From Apoderus coryli (taxonomy: Eukaryota; Arthropoda; Insecta; Coleoptera; Attelabidae): a stretch of 64,000 nucleotides of DNA. A program made the translations under genes and the position numbers. The DNA lies in NCBI GenBank assembly GCA_911728435.2, contig OU452204.1:1550001-1614000 (forward strand), in the 5' to 3' direction. A model generated the notes under the pieces. It did no database searches and was not told the origin of the DNA. It was given only the letters and a program-made list of their open reading frames with translations. Positions 1-10,800 of this stretch are shown piece after piece. Within the stretch, counting starts at the first letter, position 1. Each line of letters opens with the position of its first letter.

Positions 1-590
1 GTTTTAGTTTGTCAGTTTCAAAACCATGAGACGCTTATTTCATGCATCAAAGAGTGTCTTTCCTAATAGTATACAATGTGTCCAGAAACTAATGGACTAA
101 GCGAAAGCCACAAATTCTAGAGCAGATTTCATGGCAATTCAACGCCAAACTTCTAATGCGAAATTGTTTCCGAAAGAAGTTATAGTTTTTAAAAGATGGT
201 GGCTTAGCATAGGTTTTTTAAAGGTATCGCGAAACCGCCTTTAGCCATTGGAGTGAAAGGTGACAAAGATATTTCCCTAAATAGAAGCATTCGTTAGCCA
301 TACACTGCTGAATTAAATTGCGAACTTAGGCGTCTAAACGGGTATCAACGGACATTTTTAATAAAAACTTCTTTTTCACTAACTTTTGGAGAATTCTGAC
401 ATCATTCTTAGGAAATATGAGGTATTCTTATCTCAATATGATAGAATGCTGCATTTTCGAGAAAAATTAAGTTTTAGTTTAATATGCGGTTTAACATAGT
501 ACCTATCTATTTGATTTACGATTGGTACAGTGATCATTTTAACAGTAAAAATTTTTGAAATTAAGTAGGGTATTAGGTATTGTGAGTCTA
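1..590. other. unassigned AT-rich flank
   Basis: No coding frame, RNA gene or terminal repeat could be supported here. It is the outer flank of the Tc1-type element that begins with CAGGG at 593. Confidence 0.5.
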
Positions 591-1161
591 TACAGGGTGT
601 CCCAAATATAAGTAATGAACCATAGTTGTGTTTTTTTTAAATGGAATGCCCTGTATATGAATATATTTTTAGATTCCCCGTTCAAAATAAACCTAAGTTT
701 CACTAAAGTACATCTCACCTAAACCTGACAGTTTTTTAAATATTTAAATTTTTATAAAAATGTACATAATATGAATGAACAAATTCACACCTATTTGTTT
801 GTTCTTTTTAAGCCAGTCTGGGCTGATAAATATACCCACTCATCACTTGTTACGCCAAATATAAAAAACCCGCAATACTAAATACAGGGTGTCCAATAAT
901 ATAATTTATATGAACGTAAAGTTTAATTCTAAATAACTTGTTTATTTCAAATGGAACACCCAGTATATGAGGTCAAAATTAGATGCATAAAGTAATTATC
1001 TGTCAAATATTATAATATGGATAACTTTTGACGTTTTTGTGGAAAATGCACATATTCATGATATTAGGGGAATTTGAAATTGAATCTCTTAGTTTCATGT
1101 AGACCACCATGTATTTGATGATGCAAAAATTAAAGTTAAATTAAAGTTTTCTTATAGATAT

Positions 1162-1879
1162 TGTCACGAGTATAGATTCCAAAATTATTAATAAATAAAT
1201 ATAAATTATAAATCAATAACAAACCCCAGATATTCGATGGAAAAATACAAACATATTATTTTCCTGTTTATTCTAGTTTATCTAGATGAGTCACTATTTC
1301 TCGATAATCAGGAGCCCTGCCTCTTACCCTCCGCTTTCAAGGGTAGTCATACTGAAAAATGCAGCGTCAGCTATTCTGACCACCACCATCTAAATAAACG
1401 CGACGTAATATAATTATTATGTTAATAACCAATTAGCATAGAGAAATCAGGAAACCATCTTTGATTCAATCCAACCTCCCTCATTATCATTGGTCACACA
1501 GGGAGGATTTAGGCGCAAAATTGTTTAAGAGAGGGATAACTCTTTTATTATAAATTCTCCTCTCCAGAGAGATAAGTTTAGTTGTGTCCTGATTTTAAAC
1601 TAATAGTAAGAAAACCTGAAGGCAGTAAAATGTGAACCATAGTGCATCTTGACCGTATGTGGTCTTATATTTTAATGTAAGTAATATTATTTGTATTCTA
1701 TTATTATAACTCTATAGTCTCTAATTTAACTTTCATCATTTTGTAAACTCTTCTCAACTTTCTCAACTTTAACTGTTAATAAACTCAATCTATTTAAACT
1801 TGGTATTCGGTGTTTCATCTTTTAGATAAGGTCCTTATTTTCAATGCCCTCGTAGTTCACGTTAAACCTGAACGTGACA
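1162..1879 (+). mobile_element. solo LTR (718 bp)
   Basis: The segment begins TGTCACG and ends CGTGACA, the short TG...CA inverted termini typical of LTRs. It is flanked by a perfect 4-bp direct repeat ATAT (1158-1161 and 1880-1883). AATAAA-type polyadenylation signals lie near the 3' side (about 1786). No gag/pol sequence adjoins it, so it is best read as the product of recombination between two LTRs of a gypsy-like (4-bp duplication) element that had inserted into the surrounding TIR element. The retrotransposon family is not identified. Confidence 0.7.
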
Positions 1880-2117
1880 ATATGTATACTTATCTTTAAT
1901 TTTGCATGGAAGAGGCACACATATTGGCAATAAGAGGAAGAATTTTCAAAAATATAATATTTATCAAGTCAGCCATGAGAATTTGAGAAGATAGAATACA
2001 TTTCTTTTAATTTGATATTTACTGTCAAATAGTCTGTTGAAAATTCTTACTTAAGGGTTGAGAATTTTTCATAAAACAGTTTTTTATCTGTGACATTTGA
2101 TTTAATTCAATTCAAAC

Positions 2118-2345
2118 ATGCGAACCTATTCCAAAGGAGAAAGAATAGACATGATTTTTATTCTGGGAGAATGGTCCAAAAACGCTTTACTGGCATCGCG
2201 AGTTTACGCTCAAAGGTTCCTGGCGCAAAATCACCCCAAAAAAGTGGTTTTCGAGAGACTGTTAAGGCAGTTTAACGAAAGATACCACCCAAACACAGTG
2301 CAACTGCATCAAGAACTTTTCAATATTGATTTTAAATCGTGTTGA
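2118..2345 (+). pseudogene. HTH (DUF4817-like) transposon protein fragment
   Basis: A 75-residue frame starts at an ATG and reads MRTYSKGERIDMIFILGEW, then an R-Y-A-x-R-F stretch. This resembles the short helix-turn-helix domain (DUF4817-like) at the N-terminus of insect Tc1/mariner-type transposases: a Y-x3-E/K-x2-D-M-x2-I-x-G-E signature followed by A-x2-Y-x2-R-F/Y and H-P. It lies in the middle of the TIR element at 593-3262, where the transposase gene would be. The frame stops right after this domain and no DDE domain follows. The family assignment rests on motif recognition only. Confidence 0.5.
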
Positions 2346-3383
2346 ATTTTGTACATGGGCCAGGAACAAAATCATCGCAAATGAAAACTTTTTTAATAGA
2401 GGAGATGAAGAACCAAATAAATGAAGCGTTTAGAAGCGTTACACCAGGTTAAAGTTGTTGAAGGATTTAAGAAAAGGATTCATATGTCCAATCATTTTGA
2501 ACATTTATTATAAAATTTATGAGTTTTTATGTAGGTATATCTTGTTATTTAATTTAAGTGAAAAATGCATTTATTTATTATGTTATTGTTTAAATTATGG
2601 TTTGTCAAATTCTCATGACCGACTTGACAAATATAATTTTAAAAAATTCTTCCTATTACTACCAATATGTGCTTTTTTCATAAATTAAAAAATATACATA
2701 TCTATAGGAAAACCTTATAGTGATCAATAGATAATTAATTTCATCATCATCAAATACAGGGTGGTCTACATGAAATTAACAGGTTCAATTAAAAATTCGC
2801 ATAGTATTATGAATACGTGCATTTTCCACGAAAACGTCAAGAGTTATCCATAGGAAAGTATTATAATATTTGACAGAGAATTACTCTGTGCATCTAATTT
2901 TTACCTCATATACCGGGTGTTCCATTTGAAATAAACAAGTTATTTAGAATTAAACTTTACGTTCATATAAGTTATATTATTGGACATCCTGTATTTAGTA
3001 TTGGGGATGTTTTTATATTTGGCGTAACAAGTGATGATGCCTAGACTGGCTTAAAAAGAATAAACAAATAGGTGTGAATTTTTTCATTCAAATTATGTCT
3101 ATATTTTTATTAAAATTTAAATATTTAAAAAACTGTCAGGTAGATGTGCTTTAATGAAAGTTAGGTTTATTTTGAACGGGGAATCTAAAAATTTATTCAT
3201 ATACAGGGCATTCCATTTAAAAAACACAACTATGGTTAAGTTCTTATATTTGGGACACCCTGTATAGACTCACAATATTTTTAAAATGTAGCCCTAAATC
3301 ATTTTTATCGAACCCATGAATAAAACTTTAAGGAAATTAAATAGTTTAGCCACAGTATTCCGTGTAGTATGGCGTGAATTGGG

Positions 3384-3460
3384 TCACAATGCCTGCCGAT
3401 CACCACTGATGAGTTGTGGATCAACGAAAGGGCCCGTCTGGTGAATGCATGATGGTGTGA
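3384..3460 (+). ncRNA. hammerhead ribozyme, copy 1 (stem III mutated)
   Basis: The core CTGATGA (3406-3412) is followed by stem-loop II GTTGTGGATCAAC, then GAAA (3426-3429), stem III GGGCCC and the GTC cleavage triplet (3436-3438). Helix I pairs TCACCA before the core with TGGTGA after the cleavage site (6 bp), with outer pairing of TCACA.. to ..TGTGA. In stem III the second position is G instead of the C seen in copy 2, which breaks one pair. Activity may therefore be reduced. Confidence 0.7.
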
Positions 3461-3682
3461 ACCTAATTTCCAACATAACTAAAAGTTTTGTTACTTTATG
3501 TAACAAGCAATTCACAAATCCTCATAGGATATGATGGAGTTTTTGCTTCTCGTCCGGCCATCGTTTGTGAACTGTGTTTCACCGGGCATATTGCCTACTC
3601 ACACTAGATGTCGCCACAAACATCTTGTTGTCAGTCATCTCTCGTGCTAGTATAAGCTCTTTGTAAATGTTGGAAATTTGGG

Positions 3683-3759
3683 TCACACTGCCTGACGATC
3701 ACCGCTGATGAGTTGTGGATCAACGAAACGGCCCGTCTGGTGAAAGCATCGTAGTGTGA
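3683..3759 (+). ncRNA. hammerhead ribozyme, copy 2 (canonical)
   Basis: All invariant hammerhead positions are present: CTGATGA (3705-3711), stem II GTTG/CAAC with loop TGGAT, GAAA (3725-3728), stem III ACGG/CCGT closed by a single C, and cleavage triplet GTC (3735-3737). Helix I pairs TCACCG with TGGTGA (five Watson-Crick pairs plus U-G) and extends through an internal loop to TCACACT/AGTGTGA. This is a type I layout (helix I open-ended) with a very short stem III, as in retrozymes and Penelope-like elements, which often cleave best as dimers. Confidence 0.8.
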
Positions 3760-4019
3760 AACAAATTTCCAACATAACTAAGTCTTGTTACTTTATGTAA
3801 CAAGCAATTCATAAATAAAGCCTCCCGCCAGGGAATTCGGGCGTATCTAGTTTTGGCAATAGGATTTAATGGAGTTGTTACTTCTTGTTCGTTTGCGAAC
3901 TGATTGAGATGGATTTTGACGCACTGAAATTATTACTTCTTCAAGCGTTTGTTGGGTTCGAACAGAGTATAGAGATTTTTTCCAGTAGTCGAGAATCCTA
4001 TCACCTCTAACTCGTTTAT

Positions 4020-4898
4020 TTATTTCAAGCAACTAAGGTGCTCCACACGCCACGCTTTGTGTGGAACCTTTTCATCGCTACTTGGTTTGGGTGTATGTTT
4101 ACGGCTTATATGCAGCATCAGATCAGCATCTGTTTTGCTCTTGTACGAACAGGCATGGCAAGCATACTCTCGTGATTCGATGCGACCATGTACTTCAAGA
4201 TCCGGTTTAGTTGGTAACCTGCAACTGCATTGATCACATGGAAAATCAGTAATGTCCCCATGTTCATTTATAATATGTTGCTCAAGAGAAGCAGCCAAGC
4301 TAGCAGAGTAAGGACAATAAGTACACTTATGTCTGCCGTAGCACTTGTAGCCCTCTATCTTAAAATGTTCATCAAGTACATGATCTATTAATTTAATTTT
4401 TGCATGATCTCTAGCTTTTTTGTTCTGACATATGTCACATTTATGGTGACACTTATACCTTAAATGTTTCAGAACCTCTTTTCGGGAGTAAGCACGCTTA
4501 AGACACGTTTTACATATGTATCTATATCGCTGTTGCTTCGACGTTAATATCTCTTGCTTATGACCTGCTATATGTGATTCATATACCCACAGGAATTTTG
4601 TGGTCAAGTGACATTGGATACAACAATACTTTGAGTTTTTTGTTTGAATTGTGGAATCATTAGATGAATTGTTAACTATTTTGATACAATGTTTTTTAAC
4701 TAATTGACTAGCTGGATTAACACACTGATCTATTTTCCGTTTTATTGTACAATTTGTAGGTTGTAGACTAGAATAACTCTGTCCCTCTTCTTTTACGCCA
4801 TTACTGCTTACTGTTTTATAGGTAATGATAGCTAACATACTATTAATGTGGTCAAAGCAATCTGTGCAAATTACTGGATCTATGCTAACTGTTATGTC
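4020..4898 (-). CDS. ZAD zinc-finger gene, terminal exon
   Basis: Opens after a pyrimidine-rich TTTCAG acceptor (4904-4899) and runs 292 codons to TAA at 4022-4020. It starts with the second C-x2-C of ZAD2 (CTDC), then a ~75-residue polar linker, then C2H2 fingers with approximate residue spans 232-252, 268-290, 293-317, 331-352, 360-376 (degenerate second histidine) and 386-407. Several fingers are linked without the usual TGEKP. A TTG-started frame at 4913 reads through the splice site and is not the true start. Confidence 0.8.
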   Translation of the reverse strand, partial: DITVSIDPVICTDCFDHINSMLAIITYKTVSSNGVKEEGQSYSSLQPTNCTIKRKIDQCVNPASQLVKKHCIKIVNNSSNDSTIQTKNSKYCCIQCHLTTKFLWVYESHIAGHKQEILTSKQQRYRYICKTCLKRAYSRKEVLKHLRYKCHHKCDICQNKKARDHAKIKLIDHVLDEHFKIEGYKCYGRHKCTYCPYSASLAASLEQHIINEHGDITDFPCDQCSCRLPTKPDLEVHGRIESREYACHACSYKSKTDADLMLHISRKHTPKPSSDEKVPHKAWRVEHLSCLK

Positions 4899-7800
4899 CT
4901 GAAACAAAGACAATTAGTTGTTTATCTAATAAGTGTAAAGAATGGTACTTTTTCGCATGCGGTGACAGCTGACTGAACAATTCGTAACGAAGTCGTTCAG
5001 CTGTCAAGGTCGAAGAAGACATTTTCCACCACAAATGTTATATTTTTTCTCTAACGATTATCAACAGTGTATATGCACACAAAATGGAAAAACAAAATAA
5101 AGATTTTAATATAATTATTAAGCGATACACAGAGCCTGTAAAAGGTTCGTTCCAACCCCCTTAAAAACCGTGCAATGTAGGGTCACACTCATGTGCAATA
5201 CGTTAAATGTGTTCCAACGAATCTGATAGTTCACTGTACGATTTCGTTAACGTTAAACCACACCTGTGACTGTTCAAGAACCGGTTTCAGCACCGTCATT
5301 TCGATCACAGGTGAAAAGCGAATACCGTTTTGACTGATCCATGACTGACATGCGCAATGATTTTGACAAAGTGCAAATTATTTTTGACGAATTATGACTT
5401 GGATCAAGTGCTAAATAGAATTGCAGAAATTCCTCAATATTTTTTATGTAATTTGATAGCATAAACCAAAATACCTCCCTAGCGGTATCTTCACCCACAG
5501 CAGTACGCGGGTGACATTGAAGCAAAATGGCCCAATTGGAACTTAGATTTTCTTTTGGGAAAATACATGGAAAATGTCTGGGAATGATATACAACGGACT
5601 AGGACCTTTACTAAACGTCGCGTCGCACAGTGGTACAAAAGTCTAAATAGCTGGCCAAAACCATTAATAAAGTTTTTCTAAAAATGCGAATTTTTACAAT
5701 TACATAAGTTCGGCAACACACTAGAGTATCGCGTAGCGTTAAACATACGTCTCAAGGTCAACGACCTGCCGCGATACGCAGTACGAAAGTGACTCTCGAA
5801 CAAGTGGGATCGTTAAATACGCACGCGCTTAAAAATAGGCTTTAGTTTGCGAGTACGTAAAAAAGTGTAGATTTAATTCATTTTTAATAAAACAAAATGG
5901 CTGAAGTAGGGAAAGGTACGTAGTATTCGAATATGCAAGTAATAATAATTAATTATTTATTACTAATTAATAATTTAAGGACAAAATACAAGAAAAAGTT
6001 AAACCTTTCAAGGGGGAAATTCCACGGAATTCCGCAACAAATCTTGTTAGATATTGATTATTGTTGTCTACTTATTCAAGAAAAGTGACATTTGTCTGCC
6101 ACTAGCTGCCACTCTGCCTTTGGAATTTTTTTTAAAACCTAAATGCACGAAATATCGGAGCATTTCCGCTCTTTTTTTAATAAAGGGCCACTTGATCAAA
6201 ATATCAAGGACATATGTGACATTGTGCAAAACGAAATTAATAGAAAATATAAGTGCAATTTTGAATTAACAGAGTGATAAAACTAATTTACGTAATACCG
6301 TAAAACAATAAAAATGAAACATGAAGTTTGCAGGAAGTGCACCGAACCGAGGATAAGTTAGGCAAATTTCAAAACTGGCTAAACGAAATGACTATTGTGA
6401 TCAATGACGATAAGCAGAAACCAATTTCGAGTACTCCTAGAAGTGGTTGTCCTTCATGCTCTTTTTCCGAATCTAGTGAGAGAACAATGCGGAGAAAAAC
6501 TGAGAAAATTCGTAAAGTAAGAAGTAGCAATGAACTAACGTATGCAACACATATGAAGTTAAGAGCTGAGGGAAAATTGGATTCTGCATATGTTTTACAT
6601 GAAATTACGTTTGTTACACCTACTAAACCGTCCAAGTACAGAAAATCAATTAATGCGGTTCAAGAGAGAACACTTTCTGAGGATGAAGCTTTTTCATTGC
6701 TAATTGAAACAAGACTTTCTAAAAATCAATATCAATTGGTTCGACAAACCAGCCGTGGAAAGAATTGTAAACTTTTTCCTCATTACTTTTACCTATAGGA
6801 GCATGATATATCATTTGAAAAAGTATAGTTCACACTAAGGTCAATTGCGATTACCTACCCTGTAACTAGGCAAAAATATAAAAATCTTTGGGTAATATAT
6901 TATATATAAGTAACCAAATTTTTAGGATGATCGTAAATATGTCTCTTAATAATCGTCGAACCCAACATCAACCATAAATCACCCTGTATATTTTGCCCTC
7001 TCTATTATTATTTTTCAGTTTTGAAATGATTTTTGTTTGTAATTAAATTTAAGTTGTTTAAGCAAGTTTTCTAAAAGTCTCCAGCCATTTCCGCCAAGTC
7101 CGCCATTTTGTTTGTTTTAAATTCACCACTTTTTTTGTAATCTGTAATTATAAAAGCCTATTATACAAAATCTTGTTTAAATCAAGCTGAAATTCAGATT
7201 TTGGCCAGCTTTTCGGGATTTTGTACCACTGTGCGTCGGTTCCGTTGAAAATCGATATTCTGCGTCAGGTTGCACAACTGATTGTGTGAAGAACCCTTAA
7301 AATTAGATATAGTATCATATTTCGTTATTATTGGATTAACCATTATAAAACTATCGTAAAATTATATCTTCCAATCTAGATGGCTGCTCACCCGCTGTTA
7401 AATTACTTATTTTTTAGGCTTACCACTAAACACACTAAACATTATACAAAAAAATCGGGGTGTCACCCCAAAACTTTCCCGACAAATTATAATATAATCA
7501 AAAATATATGACGTGCGTAACGAAACCGAATTTTAATAATATTTTCTTAAATTATACGAAAAACGTAAACAAGAATTTTGAAACTTTTGTAAACTGTTTT
7601 TATTTATTACGGTTAAGCACGACCAGTATAAAATATCACAATACCTTAATCCCAAAAGCGCTAACGCATCACACAATCTCAGCTTTATCGTGGTGAACAA
7701 ATGTTTAGACAAATATAACATTTTGAGTTTGAAATAACTTTTCCTTAATATGTCCGAGAGAAAAGTATCGTCATTTAAATGAAATAATAGACTTACCACC

Positions 7801-10800
7801 TCAGGTACAATCTTCTTTATAATATCCGAAAACTCCTCACATTTTAAATATCCTTCATTCGCATTCGACATGTTCAAACACAAACGACATACTAAATAAT
7901 TCGTAAACTTTTGCATTTCTTCAGGTATTAATACAAACATAAGATCTATTTTTCCTTTGGCATTTTTCACATAATTGAAAAGGCTGTCCTCATTTTCTAA
8001 CCATTTGGATTTTTCATTAAACAATTTGATCACCATTGCAGAACATCTTTTACATGCCCATAATTCTGAGGAGACTCCGGAACCCTAAAATGATACAGCT
8101 AATATACCTACTATGACAAATATGAAGCAGATACGTAATCCTGGTCAGAAAAGTTAACAATCCACAGATTAAGTTAAAACTATACAAGGTGTTACAAACT
8201 AATAGACCAATCCAATAAACAGATTCTGTGTGCGAAAAGAAATGGTATATTTTCATGTTGCCACATATTATCATTTGAGGTATTATACTCGTATAAACTA
8301 GGCGGCAAAATGTTACAAGAAAAATAAACATACATAAACAATTAATTCTAGAAAATAAAGAAGTTTACCGTACACAAAAAAAAAATGTATAACCAATTTC
8401 TCCCATCGGTTTTCTGTCAAAAAATTTTCGAGTATCAAGTTTCACTAGGTACTCAATAACTAATCAAACACTGATACCTGATGTCTCGACTTCACCACTC
8501 TGCTTATTTACGTATTTCTTCTCGATTTATACGAATTTCTTATTCACTTCTGTTTGTAACTTTCTTGCTGATTTATGGTTATTGTTCTTGAGCATTAATT
8601 ATCAGGTCTTATTTTGTTCTGTTTGTGTTTGATGTGGTTCATCCAAGACGCTCAAATAAGGTCACCACGGAGGAAACCATCAACATGACATTCTGCTGAA
8701 AGGACGCAGATTTATGTTGACATGTGGATTCTCTCCATATTCCCTAGAACTGGCCCCATCCAACTTTCTTCCAAACCCAAACATATGAAAACAAGGCGTA
8801 AGCGTTTTACGTCGCCTGAAGAAACCATATTGACCACGGATGAGAATTTTGCAGGTTTAATGATATTCTGGAGGCACGTTGGGAAAAGTTTATCGCCCTA
8901 TAATGGCGCTATTTTCGAAAACAAAATAATCAAAACCAATACTACCCTCGTATACAAGTTTTCAAACATGATGGTTTCGGACAAAACAAATTATAGAAGC
9001 AGTCACAAAAATAACTTACTTAATTAGTGATATTCTGTATGAAAAAACATAAAATGATATGCCGCAGATTGTGAGCAATCAATTTAAGACTGATCCTCGT
9101 AGGTTTTGGTCATTCTTGCAGGGTAGGAGTGTTCCTGGTTCTATGATTGGAGAGGTTTCATCGCAGGGAGTCGCAAGGTCTTTGAGATTGTTCTCTACGC
9201 TAAAATATATCCTATTGTCCTTTCTGTTGACCAGCATGGATTTATGAGTCGTCGATCGTGTGCTCTCTGAACAGATCTGCTCCGCTATTGATGGCTGTCG
9301 ACGTGGTCGACACTGATTTTCAAATGGCGTTTAATCGCATTGATTATTTTATTTTACTCAACAAGCTTGACTATTCTGGTTTCTCAGAAAGGCTGGTTAA
9401 ACTTTTTTATCATACCTTTTTGATCGAACCCAGTTTGTTAAACATGCTTTAAATTTTACCAACTTAAATATTTCTCATTAAACGGTTAGTTTTAGGTACG
9501 TATAGGGATTATAGCGGCAACTACACTTTATTTGACTCAAAAAATATAAATATTGTAATAGGAAATAAAAGTCTGACTCCACAAAATCAATTTAATACGT
9601 TACACTCAATGTGTTACATCCAAACATGTTTCGAAGCTCACTAGCTTCATCATCAGTGGTAAAATTCGAGAGAAAATTGTATTTGCAAATATTACATATG
9701 ACTAGGTTGAGAGTAATGTGTTGAAGTCTGAAAAAGGACCTTTTTGTTATAATGTAGTTACGTTGTTGTAATTAAATAACTCACCATTTTGAGGAAAATT
9801 TTTCTTAATATTATTAAAAAATAAAATTATGTTAATACATATTATTTATGGTTTTCTTTTTTGTGATCATTTTAAAGAATAGAATTTTACAAATTAATGG
9901 TCTGTCTTTCTACGCAGTACCTGATAGACAAAATGGTTGATATTTCGATTGTTAATAATAATATTCAAAATTGGTGGTGTGTATGTTGTTCCCTCTAGTG
10001 GGTGGAGGTATAATTAAATTGAATAGATAAATTATAGGAATTTGTTGTTTTGAGCGCTGTCTCATTTTGCAGACTTCAACATTAACAATATGTATATTAT
10101 TGTATATGTTATCTAGAAAACTACAATCCACACAGGAAGCACAAGTTTATATATAGGATAACTGTAATAACAAATATAAACTTGTGCTTCCTGTGTGGAT
10201 TGTAGTTTTCTAGATAACATATACAATGAGTTATTTAATTACAACAACGTAACTACATTATAACAAAAAGGTCCTTTTTCAGACTTCAACACATTACTCT
10301 CAACCTAGTCATATGTAATATTTGCAAATACAATTTTCTCTCGAATTTTACCACTGATGATGAAGCTAGTGAGCTTCGAAACATGTTTGGATGTAACACA
10401 TTGAGTGTAACGTATTAAATTGATTTTGTGGAGTCAGACTTTTATTTCCTATTACAATACATTCACTCCACTTCAGAATGGACTACTTCTTTAAAATAAA
10501 TATAAATATGCCATAATATAAATAACAATAATAACAACAGCAAAGCCAATTACAGGACAAAAAAAAACAAAATATATATATACAAATGCAAAAAATAAAT
10601 ATTAATTCTAGTTTATTTAACATTCCCTACTTTAGATGAGATAATGCATAGTCAATTAGTTCCTTTTTTTTGTTTGAGGGTTCGTACGACCTAACTCCCC
10701 GGTTTCACTGCAGCCTCATGGGCTTATTGTGAAACAATTAATTCCTTAATCTGACATGAGAAAATGTCACAATCATTACAAATTTGATTATAGTTCTTAG

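Larger units (their letters stand above)
593..3262. mobile_element. Tc1/mariner-type TIR element, decayed
   Basis: The ends are long inverted repeats: about 593-1125 on the left pairs with 2748-3262 on the right, starting CAGGGTGTCCCAAATAT on each strand. TA lies just outside both ends (591-592 and 3263-3264), matching the TA duplication of the Tc1/mariner group. Another 12-14 bp outside the CAGGG termini also match in inverted orientation (TATTGTGAGTCTA), so the true terminus may lie slightly further out. Internal CAGGGTG/GGGTGTTCC motifs occur inside each arm. The interior holds a solo LTR and a short helix-turn-helix coding remnant. No complete DDE transposase is visible, so this is a non-autonomous or degraded copy. 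Confidence 0.75.
3372..3905 (+). repeat. tandem retrozyme-like array (299-nt monomer)
   Basis: One full monomer lies between two hammerhead cleavage sites (3439-3737, 299 nt), with a partial unit upstream and a third partial unit downstream. The third unit resumes after an insertion of about 40 nt near 3815-3855. Shared blocks include GTGGATCAACGAAA, GGCCCGTCTGGTGAA, TTTCCAACATAACTAA and GTTACTTTATGTAACAAGC. Direct repeats of a few hundred bases, each delimited by a type I hammerhead ribozyme, are the hallmark of retrozymes, small non-autonomous retroelements known from plants and animals that circulate as circular RNAs. No protein is encoded. It lies just 3' of the ZAD zinc-finger gene, on the opposite strand. 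Confidence 0.75.
9551..10459. mobile_element. palindromic element with hammerhead-like motifs
   Basis: The two halves are inverted copies: 9551-9784 plus 10104-10158 pairs with 10185-10459, centred near 10170. The left arm is broken by ~319 bp (9785-10103) that the right arm lacks. Each arm carries a hammerhead-like core pointing outward, then a shared end reading GGAGTCAGACTTTTATTTCC. The same layout (hammerhead-like motif, then CTTTTATTTC) recurs at 13.5 and 26.5 kb. Penelope-like elements are known to carry such ribozymes in their terminal repeats, so this may be a pair of inverted Penelope-type terminal repeats. No protein is encoded. Confidence 0.6.

Noticed and set aside
5274..5594. 106-codon minus-strand frame as a gene
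   Set aside because: Lies in the intron of the ZAD gene, no motif, and no splice-compatible role.
7533..8036. A single 167-aa protein
   Set aside because: The frame runs from ZAD exon 2 through its GTAAGT donor into an unrelated LINE fragment, so it is a fusion of exon and intron.
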